Shown here: positions 44,701-55,000 of the stretch, piece by piece | Numbering within the stretch: position 1 is the first letter of the stretch | Layout of the letters: the number at the start of each line of letters is the position of its first letter | Assembly (NCBI RefSeq): GCF_004000825.1 | Contig: NZ_BILZ01000005.1 | Location: 1 to 64,000 of the forward strand | Source: Paenibacillus kobensis NBRC 15729 | GTDB lineage: Bacteria; Bacillota; Bacilli; Paenibacillales; Paenibacillaceae | Length of the DNA stretch: 64,000 bases | Reading direction: 5' to 3' | The notes under the pieces: generated by a model | Seen by the model: only the letters and a program-made list of their open reading frames with translations | Told to the model about the DNA's origin: nothing | Database searches by the model: none | Program-made: the position numbers and the translations under genes

Positions 44701-47700
44701 GCGAACAAGGCCATTTCGAGCTGCGCAGCGCCCGGCAGCAACCGCTGTCCCCGAACGACGTGATCAGCAAAGATTTGTTCATCCCCTGTAAACCGCGAAC
44801 TGTACCGCTGCTCCATAAAGTCGGACGTGTTGGTCTGGAGCAATGGATGCAGCATAGCGCCTCCTTGAAGCGAATACGGGCCTCCCGCAGAAGCGGTATC
44901 CGCATGGATAGCCGAGCTGTTCTCGCTCAGCTTCGGCGCCCAATACCGGTCCTTGGCGAATGGGTAAGCAGGGAGCGCAATCCGGCGCAGCGTCCGCTCT
45001 CCGTACATTTTGCTCCAGTCGACAGGCAGTCCTTGGACCCACATATCCGCCAGCTTCGCGACCTTTCCTTTGGCGAGCCATGCATCCACCGTATGCTGCA
45101 TATCCTCGTCCATCATCATGAAGGTCGACGAGCCTGCGTTGCGCCGCCCTCGTCCGACGTATAGATCGTCGACCGTGCGGTCTCCTGCCAAATAAGCCGC
45201 AAGCTTGCTCTCGACCTCGCCCATCGATTCCACGAGGAGCGCGATCCGCTCTTCCATTGCTTCGCGTCCGGTCTGGAGGGTGTAGGCCATATTAGCCAGG
45301 TCCGCGTCGGACAGCTTTTGCTCCCGGATTGCGTCCAGGAGCAAGACTGCTCTATCACGGAGCCGTTCCTCATTCTTAGCGGATAACACGATGACAGCAG
45401 GAGCCGATGAAGCTGATGTTGTATCCAGTGACGCTTGGTTAGAAGGAATATATTCCTCCACCAATAAGTGCGCATTAGATCCGCCTGCACCGAAGGACGA
45501 AATGCCTGCCCGAAGCGGATATTCCCGCTCCAAGCCGTCCTCGCGCACGACCGGACGCTTCCATTCCGACAGCTCCTGCTGCACGACGAATGGCGTCGAG
45601 GAGAAGTCGATGTTCGGATTCAGCACGGAAGCATGCAAGGATGGCGCCAACTGCCGGTGCTTCAACTGCAGCAGCACTTTCGTCAAGCCGGCAATGCCGG
45701 CGGCGCTTTCGCAATGGCCGATGTTGGACTTAGCCGAGCCGATGGCGCAAAAGGATGGCTCGCCCGTATCCGCTTGGAACGCACCGGTTAATCCTGCGAT
45801 TTCAATCGGATCGCCGAGCGACGTCCCGGTCCCGTGAGCCTCGATATAACTGATCGTCCTAGGGTCGATCCCCGCATCCTTCATCGCTTGCTTGATGACT
45901 TCGCCTTGGGCATTCGGATTCGGAACCGAATAACCGTTCGTTTTGCCGCCATGATTAATGGCACTGCCTTTGATTACGCCGTATACCCGGTCCCCGTCCG
46001 CAATCGCTTGGGACAACGGCTTCAACAGCACCGCGCCGACGCCTTCGCCGGGCACATAGCCGTCGCCGCCTTCGCCGAAGCTTTCGCACCGGCCTTTGCT
46101 TGAGACGAATTTCCCTTGCGCAAGCATCAAATATTTATTCGGATGGAGCGAGACATTGACGCCCCCGGCAATCGCTGCTCCGCACTCTCCCCGCTGAATG
46201 CTCTGACAAGCCAGATGGATGGCAGTGAGCGACGAGGAGCACATCGTATCCACGGCCATGCTCGGACCTTGGAAGTTATACCAATAGGACACCCGGTTCG
46301 CGATCGATGAAGGACTGCCCGCATAGGCGATTCTTCTGCCTTGAATCTGCTCTTGCGCCCCATACAGCTGGTATTCCTCATACATGACGCCGACATAAAT
46401 GCCGACCGGAATCCGGCGGTTCTGCTTCCGGTCGAAAGCCACCGATTCCCGCGTATAGCCAGCGTCCTCTAACGTATGGTAAACGCATTGCATGAACATA
46501 CGCTCCTGCGGATCCATCACTTCCGCTTCCAACGGAGAGATTTGGAAGAACAACGGATCGAACTGATCGATCCCGTCCAGGAAACCGCCCCATTTGCTGT
46601 AGGTGGTGCCCAGCTTGTTCTTATCCTCGTCGAAATAGAGCGAGTGATCCCAGCGGTCGCGCGGGATCTCCGTTATGCAATCGCGGCCGTCCCTGAGATT
46701 GTTCCAGTACTCCGCCACATTCGCCGCCCCAGGATAGCGTCCCGCTACACCGACGACGGCAATGTCGATTGGTCCGGCTGCAAGCTCTTGTTTCTTCGTT
46801 GTCTGCGGACGGTCGCTGGATGACGATTGAACGCGCGAACGGGACTGCCTTCCAGACGATAGCCGCATCGTCGCCTGCACCTTCGGCTCCGCTTGCGCCG
46901 ATGCACCTCCGGCCGGGACTTCCGGACGTTGTCCGGCTGACAGCAGCTCCGTCAGCTTCGCACGGTGAGCCTTGAGGAAATGGTCCGTTAAGGCTGCAAT
47001 GGTCTGGTATTCGAAGAACAACGTCTTGGACAACGAGCCGAATACCTTCTCCAGTTCTCCTGTCATATCCATGACCATAATCGAATCGATTCCGTACTTC
47101 TCCAGCGGGACATGCTCGTCGATCCGGTGGGCTGGCAGCTTAATGGCGGACGAAAGCAGCTTTTTGAAAAAGTGGACCGCCTGCTCCCTGGAAACTTCCG
47201 GCAAGACATCCGATGCAGACCGAAGCGCGGCTGCCTGTTCTTGGACCTGCTGCGGGGCTGGCATGCGTTCCGCCACATTGTCAGCCAATCGGCGAATCGT
47301 AAAATGTTCAAGCAGTTCTGCCGGAGCAACCTCTACACCGCATGTCTGGCTTATTTTCTCTGCTGCGGATTTCATCTGATGCGCGTCGATGCCGAATTCC
47401 GCCCACTCCGCGTCGACATGAATCTCATGGCCGGGAACGGTAAGCAAGCCGGATACCGCTTGTACGATTGCCGAGAGGGCTTTGTCCCGGCGGCCGTCTT
47501 TCACGTTCTCGTGCGAAGAAGCCAATGGCTGCGCGTGAACTTTGCCAGCAGTCGTTCCGGTCGTCAACTGACTCAAGGCATTACGCAATTCGGCAGTTTT
47601 GCCCTCCACGACCATCACTTGGCTCCGCCCCGAAGCGAGTGCCCGGTACAAGGCGGAGATGCCGCTCTCTGTCTGCAGCGGCACAAAGCCGTAAGCATCC

Positions 47701-50700
47701 CGCAATCTCCTTGCTGTGCTGTCGCTTACGCTCATCCCGCCGTCCTGCCACAGCGGCCAATTGACCGACAGCGTGCGCCCTTGGCGCTGTCCCGCATCTC
47801 TCAGTTCGCTCCGGTAAGCAGCGAACGCATCCATATAAGCATTGGCAGCCGCATAATCGGCTTGGCCGACATTCCCCATACTTCCGGCCGTCGATGAGAA
47901 CAACACGAAGAAATCGAGTGCGAGATGCCGGGTCGCCTCATCCAAATAAGTTAAGCCGGCCACTTTCGGCGCCAGAACTTCTGCAAGCTCCTCTTTGCTT
48001 TTCTTCACGATCAAATTGTCGCGCGTCACCCCTGCGCCGTGGAAAATACCGTGCAGCCCGCCAAATTGCCCTTCGATGTCGCGAATGAGTCCAGATATGG
48101 CCTCCCGGTCGCTCGCATCTGCCTGCCGGTACACAACCCTGACGTCTTCGGAACGAAGCTGCCGAAGGCTGGATTCCTTGCTCTCGTTAAGCGGGGAACG
48201 GCCGGTCAGAACAATGGTCGAGTTCTTGGCCTGCCGGGACGCTTCTTGCGCGAAGAGCAGTCCAAGACCGCCCATGCCGCCGGTGATCAGATAGACGCCG
48301 CCGTCCCGCCATGGCATTGCCTCAACGGTATTGCTGCTTAGCAGTGCAAGCTCATTCCAGCGGTTAACGTACCTGCGGCCTTCCTGATACCGGATCTTCG
48401 TCTCCTGCGGGCTCCCGCCTTCGATGTGCAGCATCTCAGCCATATTCCTAGCGCTGACGCCGGTTTCTGCCTCGATAATTTGTACGGCAAGCTTCGGATT
48501 TTCCACCTTTGCGGTCTGCAGCATTCCAGCTAACCCCGCATGCAAGCGCTGGTCACCACGGCTTGGGATGACGATCTGCACCAATGCGGAACCGATAGAC
48601 GAATCCTTCAGAATGCCTTGCAATTCTTCCAGCACTTGAGCCGCATATTGCCCGAACCGCAGGCCGGTTACCGTTTCCTCGGCATGCAGATCGCGGCAAC
48701 GCCGGACAGCAGCGAGCGGCTTACCGCTCCAGCAGTCTTCCAGCTCGCTTGCTGTCCGTTCACATCCGCCTAGCATCACAAGATGAAGATCGAATGCATC
48801 TTTTACCGCCAAAAGCGTTGGATGACCGGCTTTTTGTTCCGTCCATACCGACTCGAGAAGCAGCGTCTCCGTCTCCGTTTCCGTCGTCCCTCTGGCGAAC
48901 CCGCCGTCCAACGAACGAACAGCAAAGCCTCGTATGCTCACGCAAACACGGCCTTGTTCATCGCACACGTCGGCATCCAGGGTCTGTATGCCGCCGCTTC
49001 GTTGACCATCGCTGAAACGAATATAAGTCCACATCGCAGAGCGGCACTTCCCGAGCACTTCCACGCTATCTACGGCGAACGGAAGAAGGGGCCGGTCTGG
49101 CATGCCGCCTTCCTCCCCCATCAGCAGACCGAGTGATGCTTGCAGCGCCGAATCCAGCATGCCCGGATGAAGAACGAACGTTTCATCGTCTCCCCATACG
49201 GAATCGGGCACCTTCAGCTTGGCAAGCACTTGCCCTTCTCCCAAGTAAAGGTCCTCAAGCCCCCGGTGCGCCGGACCATAGCAAATGCCCATCGACTCGA
49301 AAGCGCGATAACATTCGGAAGAGGCTAAATGCCCTGCGGAGCATTGTGCTCGAACCGCTTCCAGATCCAGCACACGAGCCTCGGCGGTCGGCTCCAGCAG
49401 GAGTCGGCCTTGGCTGTACACGGCCGTTTCTTCTCCGGTTTCGGAGAATACCTCGAAGGATACAGAGCCGTCTTCCTCCGAATGCAGGGTGATATGGACT
49501 TGAACCGGCTCTTGGACTTGAGCGAGAGGGCGAGACCATGAGACGTGCCGAAGCCGGACGCCCGCCAATCCGTCCCGAAGCGATTGCCTTGCGGCAGCGT
49601 CCGCCGATTTCTCCAGCGCTGCTCGAGCCATTTCTAGGAAAGCTGCTCCCGGCATAATCCTCTGCCCGTTCACGACATGATCCTTGAAGTAAAACTCATT
49701 GCCCGAAAAGACGGACGTAAATTTCTGCTCGGCCAGATCGGACGTATTGTGCTGCAACAGCGGATGCACGATCGAATCGTTTAATCCGGTGCCCGGGGTC
49801 GCCGACTGGCTCGTGTTGGTTGCAATAACCGGAAGAGCGAACTTCTCCGAAGCGAAAGGATGTGTCGGCAGACCTGCCATCCGCCTTACCTTCTCTTTCC
49901 GTTGCAGACCAGACCAATCGATGCTGCTTCCGTTCGCCCAGAACTCCGCTAATTTTTTATATTTCCCGCTCTCCAGCAGCTGCTGAAGAAATTGCCGGCC
50001 CTCCGCCGTATCCGCAATATCGACGCCTTCCTTTTTGCCGGCCGTACCGACATAGCGGCCGGAAGCCGGGGCAAGCCGTTCCGCTGCTGCCTGCGCCAAT
50101 TGCTTCGCCAGGCCTTCTACGCTGTCTGACACAATAGCAAGCCGATAAGGCATCGAGGTTCTGGCAACTTGATACGTATACAGGAAGCTGGCGAAGTCTG
50201 TTTCAGGATGCGACTCTAAATATGCAAGCACGGAGCCCGCATACTCCCGCAAGCTTTCCTCGCTAGACGCCGACAGGACGAACAATCCTTGTCCTTGGAT
50301 CCTCTGCCGCTCATCTCTCGGCATGACTGCGGCATCATGCGCTTCGATGATAAGATGGGCGTTCGTGCCGCTGAAGCCGAACGAGCTGACGGCGGCGAGC
50401 CGCGACGACTTCGCATTGAGCGGCCAGTCGCGCAGACTGGTATTGACGAAGAAAGGGCTGTTGCCGAAATCGATATGTTCATTCTCCTTGTTGAAATGGA
50501 TCGAAGGCGGCATCTGCTTATGTTTGAAGCTGAGCAGCACTTTAATTAAGCTGAGCACGCCGGCTGCGGCAGTCGTATGTCCGATGTTTGCTTTCAGAGA
50601 GCCGATCGCACAGTACCGCTTGTTAGACGTAAATTGGCTGAAGGCATGGCTCAGTGCATGGACCTCGACCGGATCGCCAAGCTTTGTTGCGGTTCCATGG

Positions 50701-52019
50701 GCTTCCGTATACTGAATATCCTCGACATTAATTCCGTGCCGCGTATACACCGATTGCTCCAACCGGCTCTGGGAGAGGAAGCTAGGCGCCGTAATGCCCG
50801 ACGTTTGCCCGTCTTGATTCGTGCCGCTCCCCCGAATGACACCGTATATCGTATCGTTGTCGCGCTTGGCATCCTCGAGCCGCTTCAAAATAACAATCCC
50901 GACGCCGTCACCCACCACGATCCCGTCCGCTTCATTGTCGAATGGACGGCACTGTCCCGTAGGAGACAGCATGCCGGCATTGTTCATGAACAGAAACGCC
51001 CCCGGATGGGTATAAATCGTAATTCCGCCGGCAATGGCCATATCGATATCGCCGTTTCTCAACTTCTCGCAGGCAAGGTCGATGGCAACCAGCGAAGAAG
51101 AGCACGCCGTGTTGACCGCAAGCGACGGCCCTTTGAGATCCAGACAATAGGCAATGCGGGCCGCCATGATGCTAGTGTCGGTGCCGAGCATGGCGTGATG
51201 CGAATAATCCTGCACGGCGGGATATCCCATGGACCCGATGAACGTGCCGACCTGGCCGCCTGGCCGCGCATAGCCGGCGTCTTCCAGCGCTCTATAACAT
51301 TCCTGCAGAACGATGCGCTGCGCCGCGTCCATAGCCTCCGCTTCCTTAGGCGATATATTAAAGAACAGCGGATCGAAGTTCTCGATCCCGTCCATGGCCC
51401 CATAACGCAGCGGAACAGGCGCGGAGGAGTGCGATTGCAGAAAAGCAAGCCAGTCCGGATCGTCGATCGGACGCGTGCAGTCTTTTCCTTGCGAGACCAC
51501 TTCCCAGAACTCGTCTTGATTCGCGGCACCGGCGGTGCGGCATGAGAGCCCGACGACGGCGATTCCTCCCGAGACGGATCCAGCAGGATCCGCCTCCTTA
51601 GGAATGAACGGGTGTTGCTCCGTTCGTTTCTCGCGGGAAGACTCAAGAGATGAAATAACAACCGGCTCCGGCTCCATAACCGCAACCGAGTCCAATCCAG
51701 CAGCCTCCGGTTCCGCTTCCGGTCGAACGGGCGGCACGGGAACGCCCGCCTGCAGTTGATCGGCCACAAAAGCAGCCAACGCATCAAAATCGTGGCATGC
51801 GACAAGAATGCTCGTCGGCAGTGCCAGGTCGAACCGGACGTTGATCGCTTCTAGCAATTCGACCAAATTAACGGACGAAATGCCGAGCTCCTTCAACGAC
51901 TCCGACTCCATCAGCTCCTCCCGGTCCAATCCGAGAGCCTGCTCGAACACGAGCGCCAAACTTTCTTTGACCATGTCCAGCCGTTCCTGTAACAGATCCG
52001 GCCTATTGCTAGAAATCAT
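38721..52019 (-). CDS. Trans-AT PKS: ACP | KS-DH-KR-ACP(Ala)-ACP | KS-DH-KR-MT-ACP | KS
   Basis: A 4432-residue synthase. Order: ACP (about 15-95, LGISSVNLVEL); KS1 (150-575, Cys306 in NTACSSS, EAHGTAT, NIGHTTAAAG); DH1 (752-1040, DHVVNGQRIMP, LDSALQ); KR1 (1100-1430, GGMGGLG, GQADYAAAN); ACP1a (about 1510-1580), whose site reads FGIDAHQM with Ala for Ser; ACP1b (about 1610-1680, YGIDSIMV); KS2 (1750-2175, Cys1927 in DTMCSSS, EAHGTGT); DH2 (2390-2680, DHVVRGQRLLP, GDAAFQ); KR2 (2800-3120, GGAGGIG, GQSNYAAG); C-methyltransferase (3340-3570, EIGAGTGGTS); ACP2 (YGIDSILV, about 3633); KS3 (3740-4150, DTACSSS); and a C-terminal docking region (about 4380-4432). There is no AT domain. SD AAGGGAG lies 8 nt before the ATG. 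Confidence 0.93.
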   Translation of the reverse strand: MISSNRPDLLQERLDMVKESLALVFEQALGLDREELMESESLKELGISSVNLVELLEAINVRFDLALPTSILVACHDFDALAAFVADQLQAGVPVPPVRPEAEPEAAGLDSVAVMEPEPVVISSLESSREKRTEQHPFIPKEADPAGSVSGGIAVVGLSCRTAGAANQDEFWEVVSQGKDCTRPIDDPDWLAFLQSHSSAPVPLRYGAMDGIENFDPLFFNISPKEAEAMDAAQRIVLQECYRALEDAGYARPGGQVGTFIGSMGYPAVQDYSHHAMLGTDTSIMAARIAYCLDLKGPSLAVNTACSSSLVAIDLACEKLRNGDIDMAIAGGITIYTHPGAFLFMNNAGMLSPTGQCRPFDNEADGIVVGDGVGIVILKRLEDAKRDNDTIYGVIRGSGTNQDGQTSGITAPSFLSQSRLEQSVYTRHGINVEDIQYTEAHGTATKLGDPVEVHALSHAFSQFTSNKRYCAIGSLKANIGHTTAAAGVLSLIKVLLSFKHKQMPPSIHFNKENEHIDFGNSPFFVNTSLRDWPLNAKSSRLAAVSSFGFSGTNAHLIIEAHDAAVMPRDERQRIQGQGLFVLSASSEESLREYAGSVLAYLESHPETDFASFLYTYQVARTSMPYRLAIVSDSVEGLAKQLAQAAAERLAPASGRYVGTAGKKEGVDIADTAEGRQFLQQLLESGKYKKLAEFWANGSSIDWSGLQRKEKVRRMAGLPTHPFASEKFALPVIATNTSQSATPGTGLNDSIVHPLLQHNTSDLAEQKFTSVFSGNEFYFKDHVVNGQRIMPGAAFLEMARAALEKSADAAARQSLRDGLAGVRLRHVSWSRPLAQVQEPVQVHITLHSEEDGSVSFEVFSETGEETAVYSQGRLLLEPTAEARVLDLEAVRAQCSAGHLASSECYRAFESMGICYGPAHRGLEDLYLGEGQVLAKLKVPDSVWGDDETFVLHPGMLDSALQASLGLLMGEEGGMPDRPLLPFAVDSVEVLGKCRSAMWTYIRFSDGQRSGGIQTLDADVCDEQGRVCVSIRGFAVRSLDGGFARGTTETETETLLLESVWTEQKAGHPTLLAVKDAFDLHLVMLGGCERTASELEDCWSGKPLAAVRRCRDLHAEETVTGLRFGQYAAQVLEELQGILKDSSIGSALVQIVIPSRGDQRLHAGLAGMLQTAKVENPKLAVQIIEAETGVSARNMAEMLHIEGGSPQETKIRYQEGRRYVNRWNELALLSSNTVEAMPWRDGGVYLITGGMGGLGLLFAQEASRQAKNSTIVLTGRSPLNESKESSLRQLRSEDVRVVYRQADASDREAISGLIRDIEGQFGGLHGIFHGAGVTRDNLIVKKSKEELAEVLAPKVAGLTYLDEATRHLALDFFVLFSSTAGSMGNVGQADYAAANAYMDAFAAYRSELRDAGQRQGRTLSVNWPLWQDGGMSVSDSTARRLRDAYGFVPLQTESGISALYRALASGRSQVMVVEGKTAELRNALSQLTTGTTAGKVHAQPLASSHENVKDGRRDKALSAIVQAVSGLLTVPGHEIHVDAEWAEFGIDAHQMKSAAEKISQTCGVEVAPAELLEHFTIRRLADNVAERMPAPQQVQEQAAALRSASDVLPEVSREQAVHFFKKLLSSAIKLPAHRIDEHVPLEKYGIDSIMVMDMTGELEKVFGSLSKTLFFEYQTIAALTDHFLKAHRAKLTELLSAGQRPEVPAGGASAQAEPKVQATMRLSSGRQSRSRVQSSSSDRPQTTKKQELAAGPIDIAVVGVAGRYPGAANVAEYWNNLRDGRDCITEIPRDRWDHSLYFDEDKNKLGTTYSKWGGFLDGIDQFDPLFFQISPLEAEVMDPQERMFMQCVYHTLEDAGYTRESVAFDRKQNRRIPVGIYVGVMYEEYQLYGAQEQIQGRRIAYAGSPSSIANRVSYWYNFQGPSMAVDTMCSSSLTAIHLACQSIQRGECGAAIAGGVNVSLHPNKYLMLAQGKFVSSKGRCESFGEGGDGYVPGEGVGAVLLKPLSQAIADGDRVYGVIKGSAINHGGKTNGYSVPNPNAQGEVIKQAMKDAGIDPRTISYIEAHGTGTSLGDPIEIAGLTGAFQADTGEPSFCAIGSAKSNIGHCESAAGIAGLTKVLLQLKHRQLAPSLHASVLNPNIDFSSTPFVVQQELSEWKRPVVREDGLEREYPLRAGISSFGAGGSNAHLLVEEYIPSNQASLDTTSASSAPAVIVLSAKNEERLRDRAVLLLDAIREQKLSDADLANMAYTLQTGREAMEERIALLVESMGEVESKLAAYLAGDRTVDDLYVGRGRRNAGSSTFMMMDEDMQHTVDAWLAKGKVAKLADMWVQGLPVDWSKMYGERTLRRIALPAYPFAKDRYWAPKLSENSSAIHADTASAGGPYSLQGGAMLHPLLQTNTSDFMEQRYSSRFTGDEQIFADHVVRGQRLLPGAAQLEMALFATAQASGQGEGVPAGLRLKDVTWVRPCTAGEGITDVHIALRPEESGDIAFEVYGQGEGDGEGQRGERGERIYSQGRAEWSAVESAPVLELAALREKCGSRVMTADDCYSAFQSMGVHYGDAHRAIDCVYAGEGQVLAKLVLPSAVDHSLDRFVLHPSLGDAAFQAAIGLMGGALEEDSGLKPLLPFALEELTVFGRCSSELWAYVRWSKGGDTSGKVHKIDIDLCDEQGIVVARVKGYSVRAIDGGTRAIASSSEQLVSAAVRDDSAFGLMTLHPQWDATVIARGSEWPMQGSSVAVVGEAGPENEALLKRMLTGMRTLDIQPKDTIELIARKIEANGISEHMLWIAPDAASGTSAELSLIDSQERGVIQLFKLIKAMLLAGGGGKAIGWTVITRQTQSVSRKDDVRSAHAGVHGLVGSLAKEYPNWSLRLIDLDFSGIWPVQDMLSLLPDRQGNAWAYRGGEWFRQKLIPVYRKGGSTEQSLYRKGGTYVVIGGAGGIGEAWSEYMVRSWQARIVWIGRRAQDAAIQLKLDRLAALGGEIVYLSGDAADRNSLQAAYRAAKERFGRIDGVVHSAIVLADQSVANMDEARFRAALAAKVDTSVNMAELLEGETPDFVLFFSSMNAFMKSPGQSNYAAGCTFMDAYAQQLANRLPYAVKTMNWGYWGGVGVVASDTYQERMAQMGFGSIEPAEAMDALGELLSGPLDQLALLKTTRSIRIEGISHDEGVHVYPDNAVPPTSRLTPVPSDMRAATSSLTAEGKAVLWEMEGLLGRMLEGQLVAAGIIEHAAGVIKPVPGSGVHERYARWLDASLSLLQEQEQKLERNALFDTSSVHGVGEPNAARMDRLWSEWSEKKQGWLAFGGMAAQIALAEAMLQSLPDIVTGKRLATDIMFPNSSMELVEGVYKHNPVADAFNEVLSDSVAAYVKQRLQLDPSARIRILEIGAGTGGTSAGVLRKLKDYEGSIQEYGYSDISHSFLQYAKETYGPDNPFLSYQIFNVETPVSGQQIHSGEYDIAIAANVLHATRNIRQTLRNAKAVLKKNGLLLLNELQGQSMFTHLTFGLLDGWWKYEDAQIRIPGSPGLSPETWRSVLEDEGFRSVRYPAQDVHSWGQQIIMAESDGVVRQQAEAVHAKRDAATTAGAPARSVRSAQTAGEPAVGTLRERSISYLVRIIAETLKMPSGQLDPRERFESYGIDSILVVQLTNALSGVLSNVNSTLFFEYQTVEELAEHFLSTQREALIALVGPDESETGTKLSNGSGTTRPNAAPPRMTEAAGAVKSRFIAVNRQNTAQASSAVPAARDIAIIGLAGRYPGAGNVREFWEQLKSGKHGIGEIPKERWDWEKYYDAERGKRGAMYSRWGGFIDGFDQFDPLFFGISPKEAKQMDPQERVFLETAYACIEDAGYTPATLCASGKVGVFAGAMNGNYPTGASYWSIANRVSYLFNFRGPSLAVDTACSSSLTAIHLAIDSLNSGTSECAIAGGVNLIQSPAHYLRLSAMNMLSAGDQVRSFGAEADGFVDGEGAGAIVLKPLSKAVQDGDHIYGVIKGSMLNAGGRTNGYTVPNPHAQYEVVSDALKQAGVHARSVSYLEAHGTGTALGDPIEVAGLTRAFEQDTRDKQFCSLGSVKSNIGHCESAAGIAGLTKVLLMLRHRQLVPSLNAKTTNPAIKFDGTPFVVQQQLAEWTRPVLTIDGVEREYPRRAGISSFGAGGANAHLVIEEYVSASDCTQAELPADSEPAVIVLSARSGEQLRLRAKQLAALIREGHYSDADLSRIAYTLQTGREAMEERTACVVRSLRELGEMLQVIEEGAEEAQGLYRGRVKPNRETIAMLGADDEMQEVLQKWMHRRKFGKLLGLWTKGLNLDWTPLYDGAPPQRISLPTYPFAKERYWFADGGGADGQAQQPIADQSPVWPLAEPVQYEERSSAELSAADPNMESVSVQDAEDRPGDDHFDSGFFEMLLDGIMDDSISIDSAVSEIQSNMREVSRQRRAYG

Positions 52020-52034
52020 CCTGATTGCTCCCTT

Positions 52035-55000
52035 CTACAGCGTTGGAAGTGTTTCCCCAATTGCGCTGCCGACGCTCGGCGGATATGGAATCTGTCCGAG
52101 CCGCTTCATTTCCTCCAGCGCTTCTGCGTAAGGGGTTTTGTTCGCGAGCTTGCGCTCATTATGAGCTTTCAACTCCGACTCGCTCAGGAGCTTATTCTTA
52201 CGGATCCTGAACAAGCAATAGCTGGTCCAACCCCGCTCTAGCGATACGGCATTATTGGCATAGCTTCGCAGAGAATCCCGGGCCACCGGCACCAAATGTT
52301 CCGTATTCCGCTCGCATTCGGGGTCGTATAAATAATTGGCGATCCAAGAAGAAACATCGACAATTTCCTCGATAGCCAGCCCGCAGCGTGATAAAACGCC
52401 AGCCCATTCCGGCGAAGTCGCGATGGCAATGCCAATGTCCGAATCGACGATTGGCCCGCGCAGATTCGCAATAAAATCCATTAGTACAATTTGGCCGTCA
52501 TCCTGCAAGGAACCGGCGATATTCGAGAACACCGCTGCTTTATCCGGAATGTGGCAGCATACCTCGATCCCTATAACGAGATCGTAGCGGGACGGGAACT
52601 TGTCGACCGAGCTGTCCCGATGGAATATCTCTGCCCGGGAGCTTAGGTACATGCCTTCGATGCGCTTGTTGCCCAGCTCCGCCTGCCCCTCGGATATGGT
52701 ATAGCCGTGCGTCCGGATGCCGGGATAGAGCGACGCGATTTGAATAACATCGGTTCCATGACCGCAGCCGATGTCCAGCACGGAACGAAGACGGCGGAAA
52801 TCCGTCTTATAGAACAGCACCTGCCGCAGTTCCACCTGCTTCGCTTTGACCAGCGCCGCTTCTTCCGGATATTGATCCGGATTCAGCATCACTCTGCTCA
52901 TCGAGAACCCGGGAATCCGGGACTCGAACGGGCAGAAAGTCAAATACTCTTCCTCGAAATCGGTCGTCCGGTCGGCTGCGTTAAACGAGTACAGCTCCGC
53001 TGCTTTGTTGCCTTCGTCGGCCTTCGACGGGCGTAAGCGATCAGCGGTTTTAGCAGCTTTCGGCACAGAATCAGTAAGGTCCGCCTTCGGCCAGCATTTT
53101 CTTTTCTTGAAAGGATACCCCGGCAATGAAACGATGCTCGCGCTTCCGGCCACGAACAGCTTGGCCCATGGAACCCGTCCTCCCTCGGCCCACATCGATG
53201 CGAGCCGCATAAGGTCTCGTTTCTCGAGTGCCGTTGCGACAGACTCTGCAGCTTCCGATGCAGACAGCGTCAAGCCGGCGTTCCCTTCGCTGGCAGCAGC
53301 CGCATGTTCGGCATATACAGCCGACTCACGCAGAAGCCCATCCGGCGAATCCGCAAGATAAGCTTCCAATTGAGTAATAAGCTGCTCCCTCGATGCCGTC
53401 ACGATAGCTAGACGGGCTTTCATCGCCTCTCGGCCCACGCTCAGCGTATAGGCCAAATCACGCAATGTGACGCCCGCAGTACGGTTGTCCTGCAAATAAT
53501 CCGCCAATTGCCGGGCGGCTGCTTGCAGGCGCTCAGCATTGTGTGCGGATAAGACAATGGCATGCGAGACTTGGTCATGATCCTCAGTGTTCCTGCCAAC
53601 AGACGGAGGAATAAATTCTTCAATCACCGCATGCGCGTTAGTCCCGCTAATGCCGGTAGTCGATATCGCGCCAAGCCTTGGTCCGCCGGCCGACGCTCTC
53701 CATTCCTGCCGTTCGTTCGCGATATGAAACGGACTATTTCTGAGGTTGATCAATTCGCTTAACGACCCGAAGCCAGGCAACGGCAATATCGTCTTATGTT
53801 TCATCGCCATCAGCATGGCGATGAGGCTAACGACGCCAGAAGCCGCGAAAGTATGCCCGATAAGCGGCTTGACGGAGCCGATGGCGCAGTGCGCCTTCGC
53901 ATCCGTGAACGATTGGAACGCATGGGAAAGAGCCCCGATTTCGATCGAATCTCCTATTTTTGCTCCAACGCTGTGGGCCATCAGGAATCCGATACGTTCG
54001 GGACGTATGCCGTTACGTTCATAAATTTGCTTAATCAGCTGCTCCTGGCTCAGCGGGCTCGGAGCAGAAATGCCGTTCGTCTGCCCGTCGTAATTCACGC
54101 CGCTTGCCGTAATAGTGCCGTAAATACGGTCGTTATCCGCGATTGCCTTCGACAGCGGCTTAAGCACGACGATGGCCACCGCCTCTCCCGGCACCAGCCC
54201 GTTGGCGCGCCGGTCGAATACGCTGCATGTGCCGTCTGGAGAAAGCATATTTGCTTTGCTAAGCCCGGCATACATGCGAGGCGAGACGGTCAAGCTGACT
54301 CCGCCCGCCACCGCCATGTCGCAATCGCCGCTTCGCAATGCTTGGCAAGCTTGATGCACGGCGACGAGCCCGGAAGAGCATGAGGCTGTCAACGTAAAAT
54401 TCGGCCCCTTCAAGTCCAGCTTATAGGCGATCCGCGCCGACAGGGTCGCGTTCTGATTCGAGCTGATCTGGCCGGCCCCTCCGGTAACGTCCGCATACTG
54501 GCTCTCTTCCGCTCCGACGTACACCCCGCACATCGTGCCTCGTATCCGCTCGCCCATGTAGCCTGCATCCTCTAGAGCATGCCAGGCTTCCTCGAGGAAC
54601 AGCCGCTGCTGAGGATCCATCAGCTCCGCTTCCTTCGGTGAAATCTCGAAGAACAGCGGATCGAACCGGTCAATATCCGAGACGAATCCTCCCCAACGGG
54701 AACTGCTTGCTCGGGGATCCTTCTGCGGATCGCCGTCGTAATTGCGCCAATCCCATCGTTCAGGCGGAATTTCGCTTATCGCGCTTTCCCCTGACTCCAG
54801 ATTGCGCCAGAATGCTTCGATGTCGTTCGCGCCTGGGAACTGTCCGCTCATTCCGATAATGGCGATCGGCTCCGGTGCGAAGGCGGCAACGGCAGCCCTT
54901 TCGGATGGATGCACCGACAGCTCAGGAACGCCGGCCGATACGGAATACCCGCCGGTAAGAGGTTGCTCCGGTTTCGATACTGGTACTGGGCTTACTTGGG

